From assembly GCA_900642245.1 (NCBI GenBank), contig CAAAJI010000606.1, positions 1-23,961 of the forward strand: 23,961 bases of DNA, in the 5' to 3' direction. Positions 9,311-19,433 of the stretch are shown here, one piece after another. Positions within the stretch are counted from its first letter, which is position 1. Every line of letters begins with the position of its first letter. The notes beneath the pieces are model-generated. The model was not told the DNA's origin. It did no database searches and worked only from the letters and a program-made list of their open reading frames with translations. The translations under genes and the position numbers were made by a program. The DNA comes from Fragilaria radians. Its lineage: Eukaryota; Bacillariophyta; Fragilariophyceae; Fragilariales; Fragilariaceae.

Positions 9311-10385
9311 CTGATGTTCAGCTATGATTTGAGTACTCAAGGGATAGTCTAAATATTGATGTTTTGCCAACAATTGTTTTTGCAATCTGGATATATCCTA
9401 TCAAAGTTTCAATGTTTTTCAAATACAAATGAAATGTCAACAAGCATCTCAGAGTTTCCAATTACACCTTCTTATAAATTGAGTTGCTAGATGTACTGAA
9501 TAAGAATTTTATTCTATTGTATATCATCGGAGGTATTCCGTTACTCAGGTGTCTTATCAGCCCAATGAGTTAGGCTTGCAATTTTGCAATAATGATATTT
9601 CACGTAGTACTATATGCAAATATGGAAGAATGATATTACAAGTAATTGCTCAAGATGCTGCCCTGGAATTATCAACTTCATTCAGACCAGTGACTAGAAT
9701 CTCATGTGTTTCAAAAGTAGAAAACCATTGATACATTTTAGTGCATTTTTCCTAAAATACCTCAGTCTAGATGTTGATAGATGAATCATTCTTCCAAAAT
9801 AAGAACATCACATCACATTCAATCACCATATTGTTGCAATTACCTCAAGCAAAAGACAATTCGGGGAAAATTAAATGTGATTGGAGGAAAGAGATATCAC
9901 AGGCGCATATTTTTAACACAACAAAGAAGATATGAATTCATTGACAGGTTTTGGAATTTTTGACATAAATGGAAATCCGATGTAGTCCTGGAATTCTGAA
10001 CTGGTAAAGAAAATGTAAAATAATAAGGGATCATTGAGTGGTCAAGGAAATTATTGTAATTTTTCAGTAATAATAAAATCTAGACTCTAAAATATGTTTC
10101 AAATAATAGAATCAGTAGAAACTGCAAGTATAGTCTCAAAAAGCTAGTCTATCGAGAGAGAAACTGCATTTTTCGCTGCAAAATTTTTGCTTTTGTGATG
10201 TCTAGCTGGTGATGATGTCGGGCGGGCTAGAGATTGGTAGGCTGCCTATTGGCTGAATGTTTTTGCATTACATAGTCTTCATCTTACTGTGTTGATAAAT
10301 ATTGTTGTTAATCCATTCCTTGAAAAAGGATACTGTGGCTCACACAGTCGGGTAGCTTTTGAATCATTACCTTTCCCGAAAGAAG
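9311..10385. other. Intergenic stretch, no supported feature
   Basis: The two open frames of 60 codons at 9549 and 9781 (+) have no motif and no splice context that I can defend. Nothing else was seen. Confidence 0.35.
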
Positions 10386-10390
10386 GCAAC

Positions 10391-10625
10391 CTAATTTGAA
10401 TATCTCCAGCAGCTGATTGTCATACAGCATTCAGTTGCAACACCGATAGAAACGATGGATGCATCATCAATCTCTCCATCAAACGAATTTGAGCGACTGC
10501 AGCCTTCAAATGAGACAACTTCTGCAATTATCTCATTCAAATGATAAAAATATCCAGGGATTTCAAAAATTGAAGAAAAATTCATGTACTGAAAAGACCA
10601 TCAGGAACACCATCACATGCATCTC
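10391..10625 (-). pseudogene. Inverted trypsin-like protease relic
   Basis: The minus-strand reading at 10585-10391 contains YFYHLNEIIAEVVSFEGC followed by SRSNSFDGEIDDASIV. This aligns without gaps over about 30 positions to PFYLNEVSMPIVSFEDC and NDSNSYSGQVTDETMI of trypsin copies A and C. Further on, CTGGAGAT-TC echoes the codons around the GDS motif, now out of frame. A faint match to the preceding ADGDP region extends to about 10625. It is a fragment with no N-terminal half and a lost active-site frame. It lies head-to-head with copy A, about 230-270 bases upstream of the copy A ATG. Confidence 0.65.
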
Positions 10626-10847
10626 TCATTGAAAAGGCTTATTCTCTTGAAATTTACTAACATGCCTTTTGACTCATTTGTTTAGTCGTGTGTCCTAGTC
10701 TTGACATGATCTTCCTGTCAGATTCACTTGAAATATAGTTCCTTCAGCCGTGGGATCAGTGAAGAATTCTCAAGATTTTGATCCACGATACAATTACGAT
10801 ACATACGTAGGGTTTGGTTTCAAGTGTTTCCTTTGCACAAAAAGTGA

Positions 10848-11942
10848 TTGGAAAATGAATGTTTATCTCTCTGTTGCCATCATTATAGCATGCATCCAAC
10901 TACATTTTCGTAATGTACTTTCCACGGAAGTCGCGGGTAGTGTGGTAGAATTGAACAGTCGAATTGTTGGTGGGACTAGAGCAAATGCAAAGCGATATCC
11001 GTATTACGTATATTTGAGACGTTTCTTTCGATCTGGTAAAGAATTTATTTGTGGAGGATCCTTGGTAAATTCAGATGTAGTTTTGACTGCAGCTCATTGT
11101 CTCAACAGTTTCATTGATCCAATTGTTAAAATCAATGTCTATGTCAACTACACTCAAAGTATTGCTGTCACATGGAATCTTACAGAATATGTACATGTGC
11201 GAAAAGCGATATCATGGTTCCCACATCCGAAAAGTGACCCTTTGTTTCTTACAATCCCCCCTATGATGCAGGTTTGATTTTTCTAGATAAGCCAATAAAT
11301 CTTGTATCACCAATCAAGCTTAACAGTGATGCTGATTTCCCCGCTGATGGTGATCCCGTGACAGCGATTGGTCATGGGTATGTTGACGTTGCGGAAACTC
11401 CGGCATTCCCATTCTACTTGAATGAGGTATCTATGCCCATTGTCTCTTTTGAAGATTGTAATGATTCAAACTCTTATTCAGGACAAGTCACGGATGAAAC
11501 CATGATTTGTGCTGGACTTCCTTCAGGTGGGAAAGATACGTGCACTGGAGATTCTGGTGGCCCCCTTCTGGTTGCTGGGAGTTCAGCTGCAAAAGATATA
11601 CTAGTAGGTGTGACCTCATGGGTGAGGGATGTGCTCTCAAGAACTTTCCGGGGGGTGTATACCAGAGTGTCACACATCCAAAAGTGGATTGATACTAACA
11701 TTTGTCGTTACAGCAAGAAGAAGCCTACATCATGTCCCAAACCAAAGCCACCAACAAAGAAACCTACCAGGTCCATGGTCACAAGTCGCCCTACCCGGAA
11801 GGCCATGACAACATCAACTCCCACTCAAAAGCGCATCTAAGATGAGCTGAAAGCTTGATTTCTTTTTTAATAGTGTGTCGTGTCTTACAAATTGAATAGC
11901 TTCAATAGTCCATCTTAAACTTTATAGCATAATTGTCATATA
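10848..11942 (+). repeat. Left copy of the trypsin A/C duplication (partner 20945-22042)
   Basis: Nearly identical to 20945-22042 from a few bases before the ATG (GG-AAAATGAATG) to TTATTGTCATATA about 100 bases past the stop. Homology is lost immediately upstream, so the two copies have unrelated 5' flanks. Confidence 0.88.
10855..11840 (+). pseudogene. Trypsin-like serine protease copy A, frameshifted
   Basis: Chymotrypsin-fold (S1A) secreted protease. The ATG at 10855 opens a hydrophobic signal segment identical in layout to copy C; activation would follow R before IVGG. His is present in TAAHC. A missing T at about 11241 (CCCTTTG against CCCTTTTG in copy C) breaks the frame before the catalytic Asp; the rest reads on from about 11250 in another frame, with D in YDAGLIF and the GDSGGP motif. 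A second pair of indels (one G lost near 11620, one G gained near 11650) changes the WGEGCALKNFPG loop to WVRDVLSRTFRG, losing the conserved Cys220 equivalent. All three indels are in homopolymer runs, so assembly error must be excluded before calling the gene dead. The Lys/Pro/Thr tail and 3' flank match copy C to about 11942. Confidence 0.8.
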
Positions 11943-12170
11943 CATGCTGTTTTTCCAATATTAATCTTCTTTCAACTCTTCTCGACTGTACAAGGTTGAA
12001 AAAACAGTCCCACAAGAAAGGGTGTACTCTATGTATAAATGATTTCCCATTCTTGGAATACAATGCTGGATTTATTCATCCCTTGTCTGATGCTCAGGGA
12101 GCAGCAATGATAACTCCTGTATGCATTTTCCCCTGCAAGATAGGAGATGAATCAAATTAATTAAAATGTA
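11943..12170. other. Junction between trypsin A 3' flank and copia relic
   Basis: The trypsin A/C homology ends at about 11942, and recognisable gag-like reading begins after about 12290. A 75-codon frame at 11933 has no motif. I looked for a 5' LTR matching the sequence at 20806 and did not see one. Confidence 0.35.
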
Positions 12171-12291
12171 ACAAGGAGTCTTTAGGTTTCTTCCTTCAGG
12201 ATGAAGCCGCAATGTGATGCTTCCCCAGGACCATGGCAAAGGAAGGAATAATTATTTTAATCAACAAGTCCGTGACAAGTAGGGATATACT

Positions 12292-12531
12292 TTGTTTTTA
12301 ATAGCAGAAAGTGGACTGGTTAGTTGGTATCAAGGGTACAAGTCAAGTCTTACTGTGGATGACCTGCTACTTGTTGACATGGATAGTTTGCTTGGCTGCC
12401 TAACCAATGCTACAGCAGTGATGGCAAAAACACGTTTAAAAACACTTAAAATGTGGGCAGAAGAACAGTTTGATATCAGCCAACAAATCAACATCCAAGA
12501 ATTCACTGAGGGGGAGCCAAAGGATATGTAG
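12292..12531 (+). pseudogene. Copia gag-like fragment
   Basis: A 79-codon frame with a hydrophobic/acidic LTVDDLLLVDMDSLLGCL segment and KTLKMWAEEQ, in the position and style of gag in diatom copia elements. A further gag-like stretch, FIPDEVLQAVPRKFHAMLYK, lies in another frame at about 12610-12670, so gag is broken by at least one frameshift before the protease. Assignment rests on position and remembered family style. Confidence 0.5.
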
Positions 12532-12866
12532 GACATGGGCAATAGAGACATACACATAACCAGGGTAACAAAAATACCCAGGAAGATCAAGCAAAGGGTA
12601 TCTTTATTCCTGATGAAGTCCTCCAAGCAGTACCTCGAAAGTTCCATGCAATGCTATACAAGGGCTGTGATCAAATGGAAATTGAAAATTGAAATATTCA
12701 TGCATCAAGAAAGATTAATGACAACACTCATCAAAAAACCAGCAGAGTTGAGATTCTAGATGTTAAGGATGAACAATTACAGAAGGATGATTAAAAAAAA
12801 TGAATATGATGAAAGAGGGGCATCAAGTAAATTTGGTGCTATGGATGGAATAGTAAAAAGGCCCAG

Positions 12867-13748
12867 ATGGGTGCAACTATTTCATCTATAAGACGTACTG
12901 ATCAGTTAAATTCACAACCACTAAAACAATGTGACTATAATCTACGTGCACAAGCTGAAATTGACACACGTGCAGATACTTTATGTGCAGGTTCAACATT
13001 CATCTTATTTGAAGCAACAGGCAATGTAGTGGATGTATCTGGATTCCATGACTCATACAAGGCAATTAAGAATACACCTGTTGGAACATGCACTACAGCA
13101 ATTGACCTTGAAGATGAAACAATAATTGCATCATTCCCACAAAGCCTGTACTTTGGAGATACTATGAAGACATCCCTTATACCACCAGCACAACTATGGG
13201 ATTTTGGTATAACAGTTGATGTTGTTTCCAAGCAGTATAGTGATGGAAGATCATTACATGGCATTCATCACCCTGATTCCAATGTCTTTATTCCATTCAA
13301 CTTATATGGATGCATTTCCTATTTTTTGACTCAATTACCATCAGACAAAGAAATCAATCAATGTCGGTGGGTCACCTTTACTTCAGATGCAGAATGGCAA
13401 CCATATTCAGATCATTTCAGCAAAGCAGAGAAAGCAGCAAAGAACTACTTTCAATATCCAGATACAATACATTTGCACTTCAATCACCATGGTGAACAAG
13501 TCAATGGCCGGATGATCAAATCAGCAATACTCATGGACAACTTAATTGAATCAGCATACTTTACTTTTAACCGTACATTGGATAGGTTCATGGCTGCAAC
13601 CAGTAGTACCATTCATAGGACAAATATTCCCATTGAAAAATTAGCACAAAGATGGGGGACAAGTATTAATACAGCTGAAAGGACTTTGAAACAAACAACC
13701 CAACGTGGTCTTAGGTATTTACAGGGACCATTAGAAAGAAAGTTTTGA
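12867..13748 (+). pseudogene. Copia aspartic protease and N-terminal integrase region
   Basis: The segment AEIDTRADTLCAGSTF (about 12954-13001) carries the retropepsin active-site motif D-T/S-x-A-D-T of diatom-type copia elements, followed by NVVDVSGFHDSYK. It would process the Gag-Pol polyprotein. Further on, HGIHHPDSNVFIPFNLYGC and the pre-integrase reading IPIEKLAQRWGTSINTAERT match the region before the integrase core. The frame stops at TGA 13746-13748 but continues in phase as TRQKQLDCKCIRTNMYTDTM into the next ORF, so a single nonsense codon divides what was one polyprotein. Confidence 0.75.
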
Positions 13749-13790
13749 ACTAGGCAGAAACAACTTGACTGCAAGTGTATTCGAACAAAT

Positions 13791-14735
13791 ATGTACACTG
13801 ATACTATGTTTAAGGAGAAAGCATCTGCATGTGGGAACACCTGCATACAACTATTTGTCACATCTGAGGGTTTTGTAGCTGGAGAACCAATGAAGTCTAA
13901 GGCTGAAGCATGTGAGGCATTGGACTCAGTCTGTTGCACATATGTTATACTACAACTATTGGTTAGTGATAATGCCAAAGAAGAGACCCTGGGAAACTGG
14001 GGACGGATTATCAAGCAATACCTTATTAAGCAGCAATTAACTGAGACGCATAGTAGTTGGCAAAATAGGTGTGAGGATGAGATCCGAGAGGTTCGAAAAC
14101 ACATTGCATGCATTATGACATTAAATAAATGCCCTGATGCATTTTTGGATTTTGGAATACAATATGTCTTAAGACTAAGACAACTACTCGTAAGATCTGC
14201 TGCATCAGGACGTGCTCCAACTGAAACAATAATAGGAGAGACACCTGATATGTCAGAATTCATGGATTTTGACTTCTATCAATGGATTAAATACCGTGAA
14301 CAAACAGATAAAGATAACCCTATCAAATTAGGGCAATGGCTTGGAATAGCACACAAAGTGGGATCCTCCCTAACATATTGGATTTTAAAGGAGAATGGCA
14401 AAATAATTGCAAGATCAACTGTACGTCCGCTACTTCCCAATGAGGAAAAAAGTGAAACTGAAATTCAGCAACGAATTGGATTTGATCAATCCATCAGCAC
14501 CAAATACGGTGATTTTGATTCAGACCAGATACAGGTCTTTGACACAGGTAATCAAGAGGAGTATAATGCGTTTAATGAAATTGAAGGTGATGGGGACGCC
14601 CACACATACTCAAATCAAACAAATGAGGCATTTAATGATAATGAAAACAATGATAACAACAATGTTTGTGGACCGGATTTATTCCAGAATGCAGAAGTAT
14701 ATCTTCCTCATGGAGAACAAAATGAAATTCCCTAA
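13791..14735 (+). pseudogene. Copia integrase core
   Basis: Integrase catalyses insertion of element cDNA. The D-D-E triad can be read as D in MYTDTMF, D in VSDNAKEE and E in SSWQNRCEDEIREV (usually SPWQNRAE). GETPDMSEFMDFDFYQWI and GQWLGIAHKVGSSLTYWIL follow, as in diatom copia integrases. The ATG at 13791 is internal; the real frame runs in from 12867. After an Asp/Asn-rich tail the frame meets TAA at 14733-14735, then continues in phase with recognisable LAEHLFSQVDSEGNQY. Confidence 0.8.
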
Positions 14736-15134
14736 GGGATTGGCAGAAATTACATTGGAAGGGCACATAAGAACCCACAACTTGATTCGCAAATTTTCAC
14801 AGTTTGTTTCCCAAATGGTGAAGAAAATAATATAACATACAACATATTAGCAGAACACCTATTCTCACAAGTGGATTCAGAGGGTAACCAATATTGCATA
14901 TTTCATGAAATAATACATCATAGGAGAAAGAAATCTGCACTTGATAAGGCAGACCAATATTGAATACTGAATAACGAAAAAAGGATGATGAAAAAGTCTA
15001 CAGCTGGTTGGGACATTGAAATTGAATGGAAAGATGGTTCCACATCTTGGTTACCATTAAAGGAACTAAAAGCAACAAATGCTGTGGAAGTTGCACAGTA
15101 CGCAAAAGATAACAGGTTATCCGGAAATCCTTGA
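14736..15134 (+). pseudogene. C-terminal chromodomain-like module of the copia integrase
   Basis: In phase with the integrase but behind stops: LAEHLFSQVDSEGNQYCIF, then HRRKKSALDKADQY, TGA at 14961, then TAGWDIEIEWKDGSTSW and LKELKATNAVEVAQYAKDN up to TGA 15132. The W-x-W-K-D-G-x-x-x-W-x-P/L pattern resembles chromodomain beta strands, which in other retroelements help target insertion. That role here is inference. Confidence 0.6.
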
Positions 15135-15189
15135 CGGGAAATATCAAACTAAACAATCTTAAATTTGAGTGGTGGCTTCAGGAAGTGTG

Positions 15190-15555
15190 AAGAATGTTAG
15201 TTTAGTGCTAGGACCTATTGAAGGTTCAATTAATAATCCTTTTTGGAAAATTTTAGATATTCTTGAGAAAGCAGCTATAAAAATGGCAACGAAAAGTATC
15301 TTTTACCAAAAGAGCTAAATAAACAGCACCATTTGCCAATAGAATCAATCATCATAATGTCGGAGTTGACCCAACGCATTGCAAATACTTGACATTACCT
15401 AACCAGTCCACTTTCAGCTGGTAATAACAATAATTTACTTTTATAAGTTATGTTGCATCTAAGTTATGGCTTTTAGTGTTGATGATTTCACTGATTGCTG
15501 TTCAAGTATCTTCTTAAATATAAGAGGAAATGAAAGGAAAAAATGTTGACTTTAT
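15190..15555. other. Stretch between two copia relics, no supported feature
   Basis: No frame of useful length. It should hold the missing pre-RT part of the first element if that element were continuous, but no such reading was seen. Confidence 0.3.
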
Positions 15556-15559
15556 TCAC

Positions 15560-15790
15560 GAAATTGAAGATTGCTTGAACCAATGTCAAATATATCTGTT
15601 GTGATGATTGTGGTGAAGACAATTTGTTTTATAGTAAAAGGCTACAACATCAAGTTCAAATTCTAATGTCCAAGAACTCCCCAACAAAATGGAAAGGTAG
15701 AACGGAAGTTCCAGCCATGCTATTGGTGGACAATGTATGTCGCAAAATGCCTCGACAGGAGTACAAACTTGGCACGTAGAAACTTGATAT
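15560..15790 (+). pseudogene. Second copia integrase relic, conventional subtype
   Basis: One frame reads KYICCDDCGEDNLFYSKRL, matching the IRCDNAGEN segment that holds the second catalytic Asp. After a frameshift near 15660 another frame reads CPRTPQQNGKVERKF (about 15665-15710), matching GTPQQNGxxER with the catalytic Glu. The GTPQQNG wording differs from SSWQNRCE in the element at 13791, so this is a different copia lineage. It is heavily decayed and about 230 bases long. Confidence 0.65.
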
Positions 15791-15799
15791 CATGTTCTT

Positions 15800-16161
15800 G
15801 GAGAGAAGGTGGAAGATGGAATCATCATTATCAAAATTTGTAATATCTAGTGACAACATACGAACGGCGTTTTTAGTAGATATTGGAGAAGAATACTGGT
15901 AAATCTAATTTTTGCTCGTAACCTTAAGAAGCCTAAAATTTGTATTGTTTTCCTTATGCATATTTGAAGGTAACTTACCTTGAGTTTTGCGAAGCGAACA
16001 CAAAAAATTCGAACTGCGAATGTTCGGATTTTTATTTCACTTCTACATTTCAAAGTGAACATATTTTTTCACAACCTGTTTTCAAGAGCACTTCCTGTGA
16101 GACTCTTTCGTTGAAACAAGTTTATCAAGTAGTTGGATAATACATTTCATCGCTATCCGAC
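15800..16161. other. 5' flank of trypsin B
   Basis: No gene. It holds a hairpin (separate entry) and TTTATTTC / TTTTTTCAC pyrimidine stretches before the ATG at 16162. It shares nothing obvious with the 5' flanks of copies A or C. Confidence 0.4.
16003..16033. repeat. Inverted repeat upstream of trypsin B
   Basis: AAAAATTCGAAC at 16003-16014 and GTTCGGATTTTT at 16022-16033 are complementary at 11 of 12 positions around a 7-base loop. It could form a hairpin or be a dyad binding site about 130 bases before the trypsin B start. Confidence 0.6.
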
Positions 16162-17139
16162 ATGATTCATTACTATGCAAATCATATTTCGATTGCAATC
16201 ATGATACTCTGTCTTCGTCATATTATCGGTCATGCTGCTGCGGTAATTCCTGCAAGGGAATTGAACAGTCGTATTGTTGGTGGGACTAGAGCAAATGCTA
16301 CACGATATCCGTATTACACATATTTGAGGGCTTTCACAAAATCTGGCAAAACATGGTTTTGTGCAGGATCTTTGGTAAACTCGGATGTAGTCTTGACTGG
16401 AGCTAGTTGCCTTTTTGAATACAATGATACAGTCATTAAAGTCAGTGCATATATAAATTACACTCAAAGCATTGCTGTCACATGGAATCTAGCAGAATAC
16501 GTACATGTACGAGAGGCGATATCATGGAGCATGCATCCTAAATTCAATTTTGACAATGCTAACAATGATATATGTCTAATCTTTTTGGATAAGCCCGTAT
16601 CTGATGTATTGCCAGTCAAGCTTAACAGCGATGCTGATTTGCCTGCTGATGGTGATCCAGTGACAGCAATTGGTCTTGGGTCTGTTGTTGATGCTGAAAC
16701 TCTCGGATTTCCCAACTACTTGCAAGAGGTAATTGTGCCTATTGTCTCATTCGAAGATTGCAATGATTCAAATTCTTATTCAGGAAATGTCACGGATGAA
16801 ACCATGATTTGTGCAGGACTTACTTCCGGTGGGAAAGATACATGCAATGGAGATGGTGGTGGCCCGCTTCTCGTTGCAGGAAACTCAGCTGCAAACGACA
16901 TACAGGTAGGTTTGACCTCATGGGGTGAAGGATGTGCTCTCAAGAACTTTCCGGGGGTGTATACCAGAGTGTCATACTTCAAACAGTGGATTGATACAAA
17001 TATTTGTCAACAGAGTAAGCAGAAGCCTAAATCATGTCCCAAACCAAAGCCAACAAGAAAACCTACCAAATCTATGGTCACAAGTCGCCCTTCTCGAAAT
17101 TCTAAGCCAACATCATCCCCTATTCCAAAGCGCATTTGA
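16162..17139 (+). CDS. Trypsin-fold pseudoprotease (copy B), His and Ser lost
   Basis: A 325-residue intact frame with an N-terminal hydrophobic signal (~8-28), R before IVGG at 38, the S1A fold through the WGEGCALKNFPGVYTR loop, and a Lys/Pro/Ser/Thr tail from about 287. The motif TAAHC of the active paralogue is TGASC here, so the catalytic His is Ser82. GDSGGP is GDGGGP, so the nucleophile is Gly232. Asp136 (NNDICLIF) and the S1-pocket Asp226 are kept, as are the paired cysteines. It should fold, be secreted and perhaps bind trypsin substrates or inhibitors, but cannot be a normal serine protease. Such serine protease homologues act as regulators or binding proteins elsewhere; the role here is unknown. 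The tail resembles that of copies A and C but is more diverged, so this is the older paralogue. Confidence 0.88.
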   Translation: MIHYYANHISIAIMILCLRHIIGHAAAVIPARELNSRIVGGTRANATRYPYYTYLRAFTKSGKTWFCAGSLVNSDVVLTGASCLFEYNDTVIKVSAYINYTQSIAVTWNLAEYVHVREAISWSMHPKFNFDNANNDICLIFLDKPVSDVLPVKLNSDADLPADGDPVTAIGLGSVVDAETLGFPNYLQEVIVPIVSFEDCNDSNSYSGNVTDETMICAGLTSGGKDTCNGDGGGPLLVAGNSAANDIQVGLTSWGEGCALKNFPGVYTRVSYFKQWIDTNICQQSKQKPKSCPKPKPTRKPTKSMVTSRPSRNSKPTSSPIPKRI

Positions 17140-17602
17140 GGCAAAATGAAACAATGAAAGGCCATGATTGACTTTATTCTAGACTCTGATAATATATTTT
17201 TCATGATCTCTTAAATATTACATGTTTATGCACTTCTGCAAAACTTAAATCTGATATTCTCATCTGGATTGCACCTCGGTATACAAGCCGTAGCCCCTTA
17301 ATAAGTCACAGTAATGGGTGATTTTCTTTGTATTAAGTCTAAAAAAATCCGAAATCAGTAATTTAATTTGCAAGAAATCAAAACCTTCTAGATAGGATGC
17401 CTTTTCAACATCTTATACGGCATTGCACGGCAAAGACGCCTCCAGAATCAATATGTACGCTTTGCATTGCACGGCAACAGGGTATGCTAAAAGGATTTAT
17501 AACGGGGAGGTGGTGGTGTCTTCACTGCATATAAGAAACTTAAAAAAGAATAATATAGAATTTAGTAAACTTGTTCACTTTAATCAATTTTGTTGACCAC
17601 CC
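17140..17602. other. Spacer between trypsin B and the GT31 duplicate
   Basis: No gene. GCATTGCACGGCAA occurs twice, at 17420-17433 and 17464-17477, as a 14-base direct repeat with a 30-base gap. The duplication boundary follows at about 17603. Confidence 0.45.
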
Positions 17603-19433
17603 ACCTCTTTGAATTACCAAAAAATGACAATACAGCAGCGAAGGAAGCTTCAAAACCTAAAGATACCATAGTCCATCAACAACAGCAAATTACACCTTTA
17701 CCAAAGAAGGAAGATCCTGTGATTCAAAAAGTGGTAAAGAAGGAAACAACAAAACCCGTACTTAAAGTGGTACCACAACAACCAACTCCTTCACGGATAC
17801 CAAAGAAGGAATATCCTGTGATTCCTCAAATGGCACAAAAGGAAACAATCAAGCCAATAGCTATAGTGGCACAAAAACAAAGTACTCCTCCACCCACTTC
17901 AAAGAAGGAGGAAGATCCAATCATTCCGAAAGTGGTAAAGCAGGAAACAATGAAACCTATATCCATACTAGCACAACCACAAAACACTCCACCAACCCAA
18001 CCAAAGAAGGATCTTGTGACTCCGTAGGTAGTAAATCAAGAAACGATAAAGCTTGTTACTGCAGCAGTACAACAACAACACGTCAATTCTCCACCTTTAC
18101 CCACTGTCATTAATGATAATACTGCAAAGCTGCATGACGAAACTCGAAAAAAAGCCCATCATACTGCTTGATCCGAAACGACTAGAAATCATTCAAAAGG
18201 CACCAGCCGTTAATATTACCTTTGTAAGCATGATGCAGGAACCCCTTGACTTTCCACATAAGGGGGCACGTGATGAAAATGGCATTTGGGGATATGTACA
18301 CGATGAGACGGCACTTCGTACGAATCCTCCCGTATTTAATTTTCCACAATTGAAAGAAGCATGTGGCAAACGTGATAATCATTACAATATGCTTACCGAA
18401 CAAGTATTTTTGGACTTTCAAGCTGATCAAGAAGCAACCAAGAGTGGAAAGCCACGAGCAAAAATATTTTGCTTGGTTTATACTATTGAAAGTGGACATG
18501 ATCGAATTCCGTTTATTCGAGAAACGTGGGGGTAAGATGTAATTTAGGAAAAGGAATTACTACTTATGCTTCTCTAACTTTTTCCCTCCCCAATTTCTAT
18601 CTCTAGACCAAGATGTGATGGTTTCATGGTTGGATCGAATAAGACAGACACCGCAGTAAATGCGGTTGATATTCCTCACGAAGGACCTGAAGAGTATGAT
18701 AATATTTGGCAAAAAGTACGATCTATGTGTCCTACATTTACGACAACTATTACGAAAAATATGATTGGTTCCATATCGGTGGTGATGATCTATATTTAAT
18801 TGTTGATAATCTTCGACTGTATTTGGAAAGTGAAGAAATACAAACTGCACTGAATGGAGGGATCTACCTTCCCAATGGGGATGAAACTACTCAAACACCT
18901 CTCTTTTCAGGGCGACGTTTTCAGTATTTGGGAGACCCCAACGATATTTTCAACTCTGGTGGCTCGGGGTATACTCTCAATAAGGCAGACCTCAAACTTC
19001 TTGTGGTGGAAGGTTTCCCCAATTACTTTCCACACATGCACACATTTTCTGAGGATACCATGGTGGCAAGAATCTCTCGAAAGTTTGGAGTCTATCCATA
19101 CGACACCAAGGATGAAAATGGTGGTGAACGATACATTCCATTCCAGGTAAGGAAGTATTGACAAGTGTTTGTAATTTATATCCTCATGAATAATTTTCTC
19201 AACCATCCATTTCATTCGTAACGTATCTGAATTCAACCATCATGAAGCCTGGACATCATTGGGGATATAGACCACCAGCCGACATTAGCAAAGATTGGTA
19301 TGCCAAATATTCCATTGATGTGAAATGGGGCAAGGAACATTGTGCCAAACGGAGTGTGGCTTTCCACTACGTGAAGAAGGAAACACAAAAACGGTTGCAT
19401 GCTATCTTATATAAATTTTGTCCAAACAAATAA
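17603..19433 (+). pseudogene. Truncated and broken duplicate of the GT27-GT31 gene (GT31')
   Basis: Begins at the end of the GT27-like domain and retains the repeat linker, the GT31 exons (about 17603-18531, 18607-19146 and a third ending at 19433) and intron 1 with good GT..AG. Defects relative to 1-2790: the GT27-like domain is absent; CAG became TAG at 18025-18027; A6 became A7 at 18147-18153, shifting the frame; one G is missing near 18729 (TGTGTCC against TGTGGTCC) in exon 2; and the intron 2 acceptor TCCTCAG became TCCTCAT. GGDDLY, the SGGSGYTL block and SVAFHYVKK are still readable. The defects affect splicing and reading independently, so this is a pseudogene even if some homopolymer indels are sequencing errors. 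Confidence 0.9.

Larger units (their letters stand above)
12160..15180 (+). mobile_element. Ty1/copia (diatom CoDi-like) retrotransposon relic: gag-protease-integrase part
   Basis: Readings in order: a gag-like segment (12292-12531, LTVDDLLLVDMDSLLGCL and KTLKMWAEEQFD), a gag C-terminal stretch near 12570-12670 (FIPDEVLQAVPRKF), protease plus integrase (12867-14735) and a C-terminal module to about 15134 (GWDIEIEWKDGSTSWLPLKEL). After 15134 only a trace remains (FEWWL near 15165). From 12867 to 15134 the frame never shifts but is cut by four stops (13746, 14733, 14961, 15132). No reverse transcriptase follows; a matching 3' part lies at 19512-20805. Confidence 0.82.

Noticed and set aside
12328..12342. 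TTGGTATCAAGGGTA resembling the copia primer-binding site TGGTATCAGAGC
   Set aside because: It lies inside the gag-like frame, not after an LTR, and only the first eight or nine bases match.
13613..14263. Minus-strand 216-codon frame inside the copia integrase
   Set aside because: It is the mirror of a frame with clear integrase motifs on the plus strand; the minus reading has no recognisable domain.
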